Assembly (NCBI GenBank): GCA_020284085.1
Contig: JACEVL010000034.1
Coordinates: 287,001 to 351,000 of the forward strand
Origin: Aporrectodea caliginosa
Taxonomy: Eukaryota; Annelida; Clitellata; Crassiclitellata; Lumbricidae
DNA length: 64,000 bases
Direction of reading: 5' to 3'
Below, piece by piece: positions 34,800 through 46,022 of the stretch. How positions within the stretch are numbered: position 1 is the stretch's first letter; the number at the start of each line of letters is the position of its first letter. The translations under genes and the position numbers were made by a program. The notes under the pieces were generated by a model, which saw only the letters and a list, made by a program, of their open reading frames with translations, was not told where the DNA came from and made no database searches.

Positions 34800-36425
34800 C
34801 CGGGGGAATGAAATGTTTTAGACTCGACTTTATATTCTGTTAGTTCAGGAAAACATTGTCCGATGACTGGAGACAAATTGCAACAAGCATTGTTTCCGTG
34901 ACTCATCCGTAGTTAGCACCATAATTTTAGAATTAGATCAGAGCCACTCCACGTTCTGCGCAGTCATTAACGACCATCAACAGCTGGACATTAGTCTTCA
35001 TCGACTCCAAAGTAGAGTCCAATGGTCAGAGAGCGGAAGGCTTTGATAGGAAGGTTTCGGCTTGTTCTTGACTCTGGGTAGCAAGAAGACCAAACATTTC
35101 TAAAGACCTCCCTGTGACATACGCTTCCAGTGACGTGTGGTGGTCGAAGGATTTCCTCTCCAGACGTTTCATGGATTGCGAATTAGGTGGGTAAGTAAGG
35201 TTGTTTTACCAGAGCAGTCTTGGTATCTTCAATGACACGCTCACGAACGAAAGCGCGTGGCACAAGGTGCTTGGAGAAATACCCCTCCACCCCTACTTCT
35301 CTGATGGCACGCTCTGTTCAAGAAGCTTCTAATCACTGAATGTTGACAACTCTGCTTAGTTGCAATTTGGTTGGTTTCAAACAGAAGCTTACTATTTCTC
35401 TCTCTGATTGTCAAGATTTTGTCATCACCAGATATGGGCCTAATTGAACTTGAAGGATCTTCTTCCTGCATTTTTAGTTAGAGCTGTTCCTGTTGGTTTG
35501 CCATCGAGGTCATCGCATCTTTTCGTGATATGTCAATGAGTTCATTTAAGTCGACCATAAACAGTGGAAATCTTGGCTCAAACAACTTTCAGAGTTTGCG
35601 AGCACCCGAACCCACACGCTGTGCGGGGATTCTAGCTTTCTCCAGATTTACCAGCACAGCGACTGTTGTTGCTTTCGTGGCCTTACTGTTAGTCTATTTT
35701 GGTAATGAAACTTTAAATTCCTCAGGACTGACCCATTTTTGAGAGTTCAGACCCAAGAAAATGTGTTTGCGAGGTATCTCTAATAGCCAACATTGTGGGA
35801 AACTCCTGGTTGATGCCACGGCAGCTGCTACGTGTAGTTTTGTTACTGTCACATATATTTTGTCACATACTGCGAGCTCTTATTGCACAAATGAAAAGAC
35901 ATGCGCTGTAAGCCTATTTCATATTCAAAGATTGCTTTACAATGAAAAAAAAACTCGAATCATGATAAATTAGCAGTACAAAGAGCAATAGTGAAACATT
36001 CCAATTATAAATGAAACCAATTGTAATGAAAACTTTAGTAAATAAGTTGGCATCCAAAATTAAAAAATTACTTCTAATGCAGCAACCGATTTTTAACACA
36101 AAGAACTTGAAACAAGTTTTGAAATTGTGTTTAAGCTAATATTTTTTTATATACTACAATACAGTTGGCATATTGATCATGATTTAGAAAAATGGTGCTT
36201 GGAGTTCATGGGTGCAAATTTTTATTTATAATGCATGTACAAAAACGCCAGATGAGCAATTTTTACGATTTCTGCAAAAAGTGTCAAAAAGCAGCAACCT
36301 TTGCATACTCAAACATCTTCAATTTTTTTAACATAGAGTCTTCTAGTCAAGTGGAACAAGGGCAGCCTTGTGGAGCATCATTTTTGGAAAAAATATTTTT
36401 CCCATGCAAGTTTGGACCACCCTAA
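34800..36425. mobile_element. Possible DNA transposon, right end only
   Basis: The block ends TTTGGACCACCCTAA at 36411-36425, resembling the terminal repeat TGTGAACCACCCTAA of the element at 40045-42096, and like that one it abuts a CATA-type repeat. I cannot find the left end. Frames inside (for example minus strand 35471-35241) are not recognised. Confidence 0.3.
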
Positions 36426-36532
36426 TGCATTCATACATACATACATAGGCTAAATACATACATAGATACTTACATGCATTACATACATGCTAACATACAA
36501 TACATTTACATGTGGTGTGCATTTTCTTTCAG

Positions 36533-36655
36533 ACGCAGCAGAATAGAAGTAGGTCGTAAAACCAGATATGACCGTTCCTACTGCTCTTCGTCTGTTTACC
36601 TTCGCTGTTCTGCTGGTGTTCTTACCCGTAAACGATGCTCAGAGCAATAGTCCCG
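36533..36655 (+). CDS. Gene 2 first coding exon: signal peptide
   Basis: TTTTCTTTCAG (36522-36532) is a strong acceptor, so a non-coding exon lies upstream. ATG at 36568 gives 29 codons: a short Arg-containing n-region, a hydrophobic core (LFTFAVLLVFLPV) and a likely cleavage site after NDA. The donor G/GTAAGT leaves phase 1, matching the phase 1 CUB exon at 38080. This start is too short to stand out as an open frame, but the signal-peptide shape plus matching phase make it convincing. It defines the 5' end of gene 2 and separates it from gene 1. Confidence 0.8.
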
Positions 36656-36659
36656 GTAA

Positions 36660-37680
36660 GTTCGTAATAATTCAAACGACGTATTTTACTGCGAATCACG
36701 GTCTCTTTCCCTACAGTTGAACAAATACAAGGAAGTAGTCTAGTCCTGCATAAAGTAACACATGACAAAGAGCAAAGTTAAGCAAACCGGTGGACCTCAA
36801 TATTGTATTGTATTGTATCCATAATAATTATTATAAAGGGCCTTTCGCCGTGCACACCAATCAATCAGATGCGCTCCCAGAAAGACACAGAGAAAAGAAA
36901 GTGGCCTTGAGACAGCGGAAAGAGGCTCATGGAGTACCAGTCAACAGCGAAGAACGTGTCGATGGAGAGAACTGATTACACAAGTATCTAGCCTAGATGA
37001 GGCTAGTTAGCAGTAGGCCTACTTAACTTCAGTACTATTTTTGAAAATGTATGTGGTAAAAAAATATTTAATAAATAAGGAGTCATCATGCAGCAAAAAA
37101 CAATATCAAGTTGGCAAAGTTTTCAAAGAGAAAAGTCCTTATCCTGATTTGACGGCAACAGCTTCTCAAAAGTTGTAAGTCCATTGCGCCGTGGAGTAAA
37201 TATCTGACCACCACAACTGAATAAAAGGTGCAGAAGACGGAACGACGGTGTTGTATTTAATTAAAATGCAGATTAGCCAGGCTACCAGATGAATCAGTTG
37301 GATGGACGTGGTTGTTGTAAAAGTTGTGTATTATCGGCACTGTTCTCAGTAGCCACAGTGGTGTCAGAGGAGAGTGTTCGGTGGGCGAATATCTCAGCAG
37401 TATCAAGGAGGAGCTGTCTGACTGCTGTCTGATAATCAGGCACCAAATGTAGTTTGAAGAATGGATGGGTTACAACAGGATTACAGGTTACAGCAAGATT
37501 GCAGGTTATACCAAGATATAATGTTGGCTTCTGTATTTCCTAATCCTTACTATTATTATTCGAGTTGCAATAAAAAGTATTTTAAAGAAGTACTTCATAT
37601 TAGAAAATACAAAATACTCTTAAAAGTATTTCAAACACCAAATACAAAATACATCATTTCAAATGTTTTGAAATAGTAAA
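36660..37680 (+). other. Gene 2 intron 1, no feature seen
   Basis: A/T-rich intron sequence with a small GTTACAGGTTATA-type repeat at about 37469-37520. No supported gene. Confidence 0.4.
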
Positions 37681-37683
37681 ATA

Positions 37684-37819
37684 TCTATATTATAAGGCGA
37701 AGTCTGTTTACGTTGTCTTTCCGTTTGTTTGTTTGTATGTTTGTTTGTTTGTTTGTCTGTTGTCTAAAGGCTCCGAAACAAAATTTTACAAAACATTATT
37801 ACGCCACGTCTAGGTCAAC
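37684..37819 (+). mobile_element. Helitron 5' end fragment
   Basis: TCTATATTATAAGGCGAAGT through ACGCCACGTCTAGGTCAACG matches 4264-4399 of the complete Helitron, with GTTT expansion in the middle. It breaks off at a (CAG)n tract (37820-37910). Confidence 0.7.
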
Positions 37820-37910
37820 GCAGCAGCAGCAGCAGCAGTAGCAGTAGCAGCAGTAGCAGTATCAGTGGCAGTAGCAGTAGCAGTAGCCTACAAGTAGTAG
37901 TAGTAGAAGT
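37820..37910. repeat. (CAG/TAG)n microsatellite
   Basis: Imperfect AGC/AGT trinucleotides at the position where sibling introns before CUB exons also carry such tracts (2922, 50860, 54575). Confidence 0.85.
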
Positions 37911-38079
37911 ATTGACGAACTGAATTATTTGGTACCCTATAAATCGGTCAGAGTTACAGGAGTTCTCCTTGATACTGCTGTACTATGATTGAGTGTGATT
38001 AGTATATAGCCTATTAGTAGAAGCATTAAAATAAATTTCACAGATTGTGTATTTTGACATTTAAAAAAAAATTTTTTAG

Positions 38080-38264
38080 CCTGTGGACAGAACACGTTCA
38101 GAGATCTGACAGGTAGCATCAACTCTCCGAATTATCCCAACTATTATGACACCAGACAGTACTGCAACTACTCCGTCGTCGCTCCGTCGCTGAGTGAGAT
38201 CAGCTTCACTTTCAACGTACTCGGTCTCGAACAGTATTATTCCTGTTCTCTCGATTGGATAGAG
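38080..38264 (+). CDS. Gene 2 exon: CUB 1, first half
   Basis: It encodes CGQNTFRDLTGSINSPNYPN, CNYSVVAPSLSEISF, and SCSLDWIE; 185 bp, GC donor (GCAAGT). Together with the signal exon it gives ...SNSPACGQNTF, so CUB 1 follows the signal peptide directly. It is the most diverged CUB first half among those still intact. Confidence 0.85.
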
Positions 38265-38604
38265 GCAAGTTCAAGCTCACCAACTCAGATTATTTTTGTA
38301 GCTTGCAGATTCTAGCTTGCTCAATAATGCTCATATGTGACTAAATTCACTGAGATTAAAAATTTTTGGAACCATACAATTCCTCCGACATGGCGGAATA
38401 ATGAGGAACTCTGTTATTTGACACCCTTTAAAGACGACAGAGTTTCGAAAGTGTTGAATGATAATGCGATGGAAAACACATTCACATTAAGTGTGATCAG
38501 AGACTTACGTTGTCTCGCAATGTAGATACTAAGTTGTGGAACAGTTATTGCTATCAATGTTAAGATGCTAATTAATAAAAGTTTTTGATATTCTAAATGA
38601 ACAG

Positions 38605-38770
38605 TTCACTTGTGCGAACAACTCAGTCAGCCGACCAATCAGGTATTGTGGCTCTGGCTATCGGGCACAGTTGAGTTTCAAGCCATGCTCCCGTGTTTCC
38701 GTGAGATTTTCTTCTGACGCATCTGTTACAGGCATCGGATTCTCAGTGTCCTATAATATCGAACCAATTA
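38605..38770 (+). CDS. Gene 2 exon: CUB 1, second half
   Basis: It encodes FTCANNSVSRPIRYCGSGY, FKPC, FSSDASVTGIGFSVSY; 166 bp; donor GTAAGT, phase 1. The next exon of the protein is 6.1 kb downstream because of the nested transposons. Confidence 0.85.
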
Positions 38771-39675
38771 GTAAGTGTACAAAATTATGTCATATTCAAC
38801 ATAGACCTATCTGCTGCGCATGTTTTATCGCTGTCTCTGTATGTAGCCTAGGTAATACGTATGTTTGTGTGTATGTTTGACTGTGCTGTTTCTGTTTTGT
38901 CATATTAGGTTCATGTCTCTCAGGTTCTTCATACGAGCGTCTAATAACGGACATCTGCTTTGTCAAACTAGTCAAACGCTATTTGCCGAGTCTTGCCATA
39001 AAATATAATTTTTTTCATTAAATAGAATTGGAATTGATGAAAAAATAAATTGATGAAAAAATTTAATAAAATGGAAGATGCTAATGTAGATGTAGTTATC
39101 ATGGACATAAGAAAACTGCTTACTTACCAACGTCAAGTAGGCTACGGCATTGGAGACATTAAAATTATTTACCAACCTAAGCTAAGTAATATTATTACCG
39201 ACCAGACATCTCAGGTCGTTGGCCCTCTTGTGCGGAACATCTATACAGTTCGATTTCACTGGGACAAGACTAAGTCTTCTGATATAAAAAATTAGGGCTG
39301 TTGATTAATCGCCATTAACGGTGCAATTAACGCGTTAAAATATTTGCCATTACATTTTGTTAAAGCTTTGATTGCACGGGTTAATTAAATCCGATTTAGG
39401 CCTATAAGCTTAAAACCGCGATTCAGACAATAGGGGTTCACCGACAAATGCGCCCGTGACAAAAGCGCCCCGACAAAAGCGCCCCGACAAAAGCGCCCCG
39501 ACAAATGCGCCAAAAAATCACAAAAAACCCCGACAAATGCGCCTCGTCAAAAGCGCCCCAAAATAACCGACAAATGCGCCCCGACAACAGCGCCCCGACA
39601 GTAGCGCCCTAAAATCAATAGAATTACTTGAGTTTGTTCTATACCTGCAAGAAAGAGGTTGTTTGTGTTTATTTA

Positions 39676-39883
39676 TACATACATATATATAATATGCATA
39701 CATACATATATACATATGTACATACGTACATATATACATACATACATACATACATACATACATACATACATACATACAAACATACATACATACATACATA
39801 CATACATACATACATGCACATACATACATACATACATACATATTACATATATGCATGCATACATACATACATACATACATACA

Positions 39884-39916
<33 letters not shown>

Positions 39917-40044
39917 GCATGCATACATACATATATATAATATGCATACATACATATATACATATGTACATACGTACATACATACATTACATACATACAT
40001 ATATGCATGCATACATACATATATATAATATGCATACATACATA
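39676..40044. repeat. (CATA)n array, left part
   Basis: CATA/TACA units with ATGCATGCAT interruptions; continues at 42097-42510 after the inserted transposon. Confidence 0.95.
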
Positions 40045-42096
40045 TTAGGGTGGTTCACAGATGCATGGTCAAAAACAAAGTGCAAGCTAGAAACCAGGGC
40101 ACCCTCTCAGTCTGTTAGACCTATCAATAGTATTATTTAGACAAAACTTCAGCTTTTAATTCCAACGGGAAGACGGTGCTCACGGACTGTGTCAATTTGC
40201 CTGATACCGATAAAAATACACTAAGTGTGGAAATGAATGCGTTGAGCATACATTCCCGTACAAATGTATTTTATTTAACGATAAATCAAATTTTACTGTA
40301 ATTTAACAACTCATGTGACAATAGAACAGTTAGTCAGATTGAATGTGTAAAATTTCAGTAAGTTTGAAGAATTGGAAATGTCCAAAAATTTAAAAAAAAC
40401 ATCGTTTTGACCATGAATGTCGATTGTTCCGGTTTTATGACTTCAACACCCGCTACAGTCTTAGAGTCTATAAACCGCAAGCACTGCGTCAACACCAGCC
40501 TTCTTTGTTGTTGTGAGGCAAATAGCATTCCTATTTGCCACGACCACTTGAAGAAGACACTGCTGTTCTTCTTCATTACTCACGATGAGTCGGTTGAATT
40601 CCTCGAACAACTTCACACACCTCTGAGCCGTGTCGTTCACCACTCTCAACTGCTAAATTCTCTCTCTACCTTGTTTGTAATCCTCATTCTCGATCTATTT
40701 CTCTTGTGAAAATGTAAGAAAATAATCACTAATCTTCATGTGTGACAGCAGTGTCAGTATTCACTTGGTTGCAAAATCACACAGGCAAGCCCCCTCCTTC
40801 AGTACCGCAGCATCACCTCTCACCTTCCTTTCACCAGGCTTTGCAGTTACTCTGTGAACAATATTCACCTTATCTGTTACTGGAAGTTGGTATGAGAACA
40901 GTGCCAGACTTACAGCCTCATCTGAACGGTACCACTAGTGGTTTCTAGGGCCTTCCTGGCAGCAACGCTGATCTAGGAGTCAACTGACTCGTGTTTTCCT
41001 AGATTAATCCAAAGTGACAGATCTTGTCCACGATCTTCAGCAGCCTTTGTCCATGCTTTTGCATAAAGAAGGGCAACAAAGCTGTACATGAATCTGAGTT
41101 TCTTTCTTCTTCGTTAGATTGAATACACCACGTTGATCACGAAAAGGGTAGATTTTGATGGCATACAATAACTTGGCCATCCAACTTGCCTGGTGAATTA
41201 TTGGCCCAGGGCTCTCCAGTGAATTATTGAAGGCTAACTTCCAAGACAACCATTTTCAGCTCAAAATGAAGGACTTCTTGACCTCTTATCTCTGAATCTG
41301 ATTTTCTTTCAGTTAACTTCTTGAGAAAATTGAGTGCTGTTTCATGATATGGTTCAGTACGGATATGACATTCAGTCCTGTATCACACTTTCCCCAAGCA
41401 GCTTTATATGTCTGGAAGATTGGATTATGTGATGAATTAGATGGACCGCAGCACAAGGTGAATACTTTGGCTAAAATCATCACATGGTGACGGCAGGCCA
41501 AACATAGGAGCTCTCGACCTATCTTGTCTTCCAGCAGAACGCACACTCCGTTGAAGAGCTCAGTGTTGACAGTTATCAAAGCTCAAGGTTTGAACCTTGT
41601 CAGTGAGTTTCCACAGCTCCAGAAGATGATGAATGGCCATGGATTCATTGTATACTGTCCCACAGGCTAATTTCGGCACGCCGAAAAGTTAGAGTGTTAA
41701 ATATGAGCTCTTAGATTTCATTGGCAAATGGTAAATTTGAAAATTCACTTATGAAAAATGTCTGCCAGAAACAGAAGAAGTAGACACCATGACCTTCAGC
41801 AAGAACTTTACACTTTGTTCAAAATACTAGTAAGTAAGTATAACACAACATAAACTATTTGAAGCTCATCTCCATGATAAATGTTGAATTGTTGACCAAG
41901 TTATACGACATCAAGATTTACCGCTAATGCTAGGCTACTATATGGTAAATTGGTAATATTTCTATGTCATTGAGCACCATCTTCCAGCTGGAATAGGATG
42001 CTGAAATTTTATCTCAATAATACTATTGACAGGTCTAACAAACTGAGAGGGTGCCCTGGTTTCTAGCTTGAACTTTGTTTTTGTGAACCACCCTAA
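40045..42096. mobile_element. Inverted-repeat DNA transposon inside the foldback element
   Basis: The first 15 bases TTAGGGTGGTTCACA and the last 15 TGTGAACCACCCTAA are perfect inverse copies. Near-identical inverted repeats extend about 100-150 bp inward (40045-40190 against 41950-42096), apart from a ~10 bp insertion in the left arm. It interrupts a (CATA)n array, so the target duplication cannot be read. It encloses a minus-strand broken gene that may derive from its own coding region. Confidence 0.75.
40440..41640 (-). pseudogene. Broken gene of an uncharacterised family, inside the inverted-repeat transposon
   Basis: On the minus strand, in order: ELLCLACRHHVMILAKVF and PIFQTYKAAW (41579-41380), PGPIIHQASWMAKLLYAIKI then FNLTKKKE (41210-41080), MRVVNDTAQRCVKLFEEFNR and LLQVVVANR (40649-40500). 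I know the pattern (E-LxLACRHH ... PGAxHHARWMAKxIYxLKI ... VVNDxAERGVxLI) from unnamed multicopy proteins in arthropods, cnidarians and others. Function is unknown. Position between perfect terminal repeats suggests a transposase or accessory protein, by context only. Frames and stops show decay. Confidence 0.5.
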
Positions 42097-42220
42097 TACA
42101 TATATACATATGTACATACGTACATACATACATACATACATATATGCATGCATACATATATATATATATATGCATACATACATATACATATATGCATGCA
42201 TACATACATACATACATACA

Positions 42221-42253
<33 letters not shown>

Positions 42254-42510
42254 GCATGCATACATACATATATATAATATGCATACATACATATATACAT
42301 ATGTACATACGTACATACATACATACATATATGCATGCATACATATATATATATATATATATATATGCATACATACATGTATGCATGCATATATGCATGC
42401 ATACATATATATATATATATATATATATGCATACATACATATATACATATGTACATACGTACATATATGCATACATACAAACATACATACATACATATAT
42501 ACATATACAA
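42097..42510. repeat. (CATA)n array, right part
   Basis: CATA units with several (AT)n and ATGCATGCAT segments. The long YIHTYI-type frames on both strands are artefacts. Confidence 0.95.
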
Positions 42511-42828
42511 TGTATGCATACATACATCGTTGTGTCTCATATTTCGTCTCATTCAACAGTCAGGGGCGGGCGCATTTGTCGGGGCGCATTTGTCGGGGCG
42601 CTTTTGTCGGCAGGGGCGGGCGCATTTGTCGTGGCGCTTTTGTCGGGGCGCATTTGTCGGGGCGCATTTGTCGGGGCGCTTTTGTCCGGGCGCTTTTGTC
42701 GGGGTGCTTTTGTCCGAGGCGCTTTTGACGGGTCACCGACAATAGGCCTATAGATAAGCTGTGATTCGCACGTTAAAAGTGCTGCGTCAAATGAATTAAG
42801 TTTATTAATAGTAGTCGCGGGTCGCTAC

Positions 42829-42896
42829 CATCGATATCTATATTTAAATATCGATATCTATATTTAAATAATTATAGATATCGATGGTCGCTACCT
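42829..42896. repeat. Inverted repeat around ATCGATATCTATA
   Basis: CCATCGATATCTATA at 42839-42853 pairs with TATAGATATCGATGG further right; a direct copy of ATATCGATATCTATATTTAA lies between, and CGCTACC flanks both sides in direct orientation. Confidence 0.7.
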
Positions 42897-43127
42897 GTTT
42901 CTAGTCTTTCTTGTTTGAGTTGTGTACTGCGATTTTAGCGTAGGCTCAGTAGAATAAAGTTAATTTTTTCGAAATCAGAAAAAAATTGTAACAAACACCG
43001 TTTTGTGATAGAAGTGTGGTAAATGTAATGTTACGTTGTTTTTTTTTGTAAAATCCCCATCTTAATCTTCAATATTCGTAAAGTTATTGGTAAACGTGTT
43101 GTTTTGCGTCGTAAATTATTGGATAAA

Positions 43128-43235
43128 TCTTCTGCGGCGGAAAATTCCGCCGCAGAAGTAACATTTTCGACACAATTCTGCGGCGGAAGCGCTTTGCGCA
43201 TGCGCAACCTTCGGCGCATGCGCATTGGTCAAAAT
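43128..43235. promoter_or_regulatory. GC-rich hairpin and paired NRF1-like palindromes
   Basis: TTCTGCGGCGGAA and TTCCGCCGCAGAA form a perfect 13 bp inverted repeat with a 2-base loop (43130-43157). It is followed by TGCGCATGCGCA (43196-43207) and GGCGCATGCGCA (43214-43225), both matching the NRF1 consensus GCGCATGCGC, and ATTGG. These could be a CpG promoter, but it lies in a nested transposon without a gene start that I can find. Confidence 0.35.
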
Positions 43236-43254
43236 GCGGTACTTCTATAAATTG

Positions 43255-43365
43255 GCGTCGTGAGGGTAGGTTAGGGTCAGGTTTGGCCTCGTGAGTGTCG
43301 GTTAGGGTCAGGTTAAGCGCTGTGACGGTCGGTTAGGGTCAGTGTAACAGTTAGGGTTAGAGTTG
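43255..43365 (+). repeat. 31 bp GGTTAGGG-containing repeat, second locus
   Basis: Three to four units of the repeat at 19533-19650, more diverged. Confidence 0.75.
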
Positions 43366-43504
43366 TTTTTAGATAAAATGTCCAAAAAATTCCGCCGCAG
43401 AAGTAAATTTTCGCGGGTTGCGTGGCGGCATTTTCCGCCGCAGAAGCACCACGCTAAATTATTCGCTATTGCATGGGTTTCAGCGTTGGTCGAATACAAG
43501 TGGG

Positions 43505-43765
43505 GATTGACGAAGAGAATCTTTGCTAAATAGAAGTCGGATGGATGAAAATAATTTTTGGTTAAATATACGTGGGCCTGATGAAAAGAATGTTGCCTAA
43601 ATAGAAGCTGGATCGATGAAAAATAATTCTTAATTAAATAAAAGTCGAATTGATGAACAATAATTACTGCGTAAAAAGAAGGTGGATTGATTAAACGAAT
43701 TCTTGCCTTACGAAAGCCGGATCGATGAAAATGATTCTGGCCAAAGTAGAAGTTGGACTGTTGAA
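43505..43765 (+). repeat. Diverged minisatellite, about seven units
   Basis: AAATAGAAGCTGGATCGATGA-type units of about 38 bp, the same unit as in the Helitron at 4825. Confidence 0.7.
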
Positions 43766-43769
43766 AAAC

Positions 43770-44590
43770 AACAGTGCTATAACGGGCGAATAATATAATT
43801 TACGACGCTAAACTACACGTTTACCAAGTTATTATATAGAAATGCTCGAAGTTAGCGATAATGGAGGTTGTTGTCCATTGCGTAATTACTTTCTTCCACT
43901 CAAATGGTACCAATGCAGAACGATCTTCTTGTTTGCAAGCAGTGAAAACCTCATGCCTCTGTCTACTCTGCGTCTTGAGTTATTTCTGAGAACATTTCGC
44001 GAAATCGGCTACAAATTTTCGCTTACCCGACCTCACTATAAGATGATATAGGCTACCTCGGTCAAATATTAAATACCTTAATAAAATTTCGTTTTTGTTC
44101 CTCGAAATGGTGGACAAGCAGATGGAAACATTTTCAGCAAAATCTAAAGTTGAAGGTGGAAAACTGTAAAAAAAATTGGTTGATTTGACAAGGTATGACC
44201 TACTGCACAGCTTCTTGTTTCATTTTTGAAGTTAACAACTATGACAATTTAATAAATTTGCCAGTCTATTGATTGAATGAAGAATGACTACGAGTTGTTT
44301 CTTGAAATTACCAATAAAGCAGTTCATGACTTTCTGTTTTGGTCAAAAGTCAAAAAGGAATTTTTTATAATGTCGTCATACTCTTTTGCTTGCTGTCTAA
44401 ATCCCCGAAATGGGATTGATGGGGATTTTCACTAAAATGACGAGCTTTAAATTCTGATTTCAACGATACCAAATTTATTCTTGTTACCATTTTTGTTCAG
44501 GTTTTCTGGCCATCTATCTACCCTACAATTTGTTGATTATAAATTTTATTTCATACCCCAAATTAAAATGGGGTCAAAGGCGGTAAAAAC
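43770..44590. other. Inside the outer transposon, nothing recognised
   Basis: A/T-rich sequence, longest frame 69 codons and unrecognised. Confidence 0.4.
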
Positions 44591-44904
44591 GGGTTTGAAT
44601 GTCTATATATATATGCAGTTAAATTAGATTAAACATTTTAATGCCTAGATTAATCGCTATTAATTTTTTTTAATCGAACACCAGCTGTAAAAATAGTTCA
44701 AGTTTCGCTTACTACTACTTCAGACGTTGGGAAGAAAAGCGAAGAAAGAAATGAGTAGAACATTAGATAGCTACAGCAATTGCCAATAATCCACAACCTT
44801 CGTTTTCCTATACACATGCAAATCCTGGTTTGTTTGCTTCTTTTCTCTTACATTTAGTTTAAATTTACTTAATATCTGTATATTGGAAAATTATTGCTGC
44901 TCAG

Positions 44905-45102
44905 GTTGCCAAGGTAACTGCACTCCGGTGGCCAACGGCGCCAGATACACCTGCAACTGTGATGCCAATCAGACTCCTTACATCGCACGACCTGTCAATC
45001 AGTGCCCCGACAGCTGTATGAATTTAACGTCCTACTGCGCATGCAGTCTTCCCCCCACCGATGCAACCATTTCACCTCCCACCACAACAGCTTTATATTC
45101 AG
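44905..45102 (+). CDS. Gene 2 exon: EGF-like 1
   Basis: It encodes SCQGNC, YTCNCDAN, NQCPDSC, YCACSLPPTD and a short Thr linker ending LYS; 198 bp, phase 1 at both ends, acceptor GCTCAG, donor AG/GTAATT. The linker is the shortest in the family. Confidence 0.85.
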
Positions 45103-46022
45103 GTAATTAACTCGTGAAGAACTATACTATCGGATTCGAATTGATTCAGAATAATAATAGCATCTGAATAGGTCAAGCATAGCGAAAGTTTTCGTGAAAC
45201 AACCCAACTCAGTTCTGAATGGGTGGCTCAATCGTAGATTAACCAAATTGACATGCAACGCTGTGTTTTCGGATTTAACTCTGTAAAATGTAGGCCTACC
45301 ATTTTTTAGTAGTAGTTAACGCAAGTTTGAAAATTACATAGGCCTAAATGCTAAGCTAAAGCCAACAGCTTATTCATGAGCGCTGCGGTTAAAGGGGTCA
45401 AGTGAATAACAAAATCTGGTTGCCCACTACTTAGACTGCCAACCCATGTTTATGGTGGAAAACAGCAGATAGTGATTATAATTTAAAGGATTTTACAGGT
45501 TAACAGCGACTACTATACTATAATAAGTCTTAATTGACATGTGTTAAACAGTTGAAAATAGAGCGCCTATTATCTCCAAACCTTACAGGTGGGGGAAGTT
45601 GTGCTGAATACCATGAAGACGCATCTAGTCGTAATCGTAATCGTAAACTACACATTTCTATAGCGCTATTCTAAAGTTAAGTGCAGAACAAATAGCTTAT
45701 TCACGAGCGCTGCGTCGAATCAGAGGCGTTTGATTAATGTTCGGTGGGAATCAAAGTTCGGTTGCCATAGATATCAGAGAGGAAAGGCTGAGTGGTTACT
45801 GAGGGGGGGAGGGTTTCGCTGAAGACTACAAAGCGTGGAAGGCGTAGGATCGGATGGTTTATGAAATATCTAATTGCATCGCCAATAACACTCATTCTTG
45901 AGCTGCGAGTTTTTCACATTAGTCTAACTGTCTAAGAGATAAAAGAACGCATGATCCCAATAAAACCGACAGGCAACAAAACAAAGAGAATGTGTATTGT
46001 GACGTTTTGTATCATTTTGCAG

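Larger units (their letters stand above)
39435..42737. mobile_element. Foldback element, arms of CCCCGACAAAAGCG-type units, 9 bp target duplication
   Basis: GACAATAGG flanks it exactly at 39426-39434 and 42738-42746. Left end GGTTCACCGACAAATGCG and complement of the right end GGTGACCCGTCAAAAGCG are the family termini. Arms (39435-39612 and 42560-42737) are arrays of CCCCGACAAAAGCG/CCCCGACAAATGCG units. The centre is a (CATA)n array split by an inverted-repeat transposon. Confidence 0.8.
39293..44687. mobile_element. Outer hAT-like element hosting nested insertions
   Basis: The left end TAGGGCTGTTGATTAATCG and the complement of the right end CAGCTGGTGTTCGATTA resemble hAT termini rich in GATTAATCG. 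Flanks TAAAAAAT (39285-39292) and TAAAAATA (44688-44695) may be the 8 bp duplication; sibling introns run through ATATAAAAA(A) here without a gap. Ends are imperfect, so this call is weaker than for the other hAT elements. If right, the element is 5.4 kb including a 3.3 kb foldback element. Confidence 0.45.
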
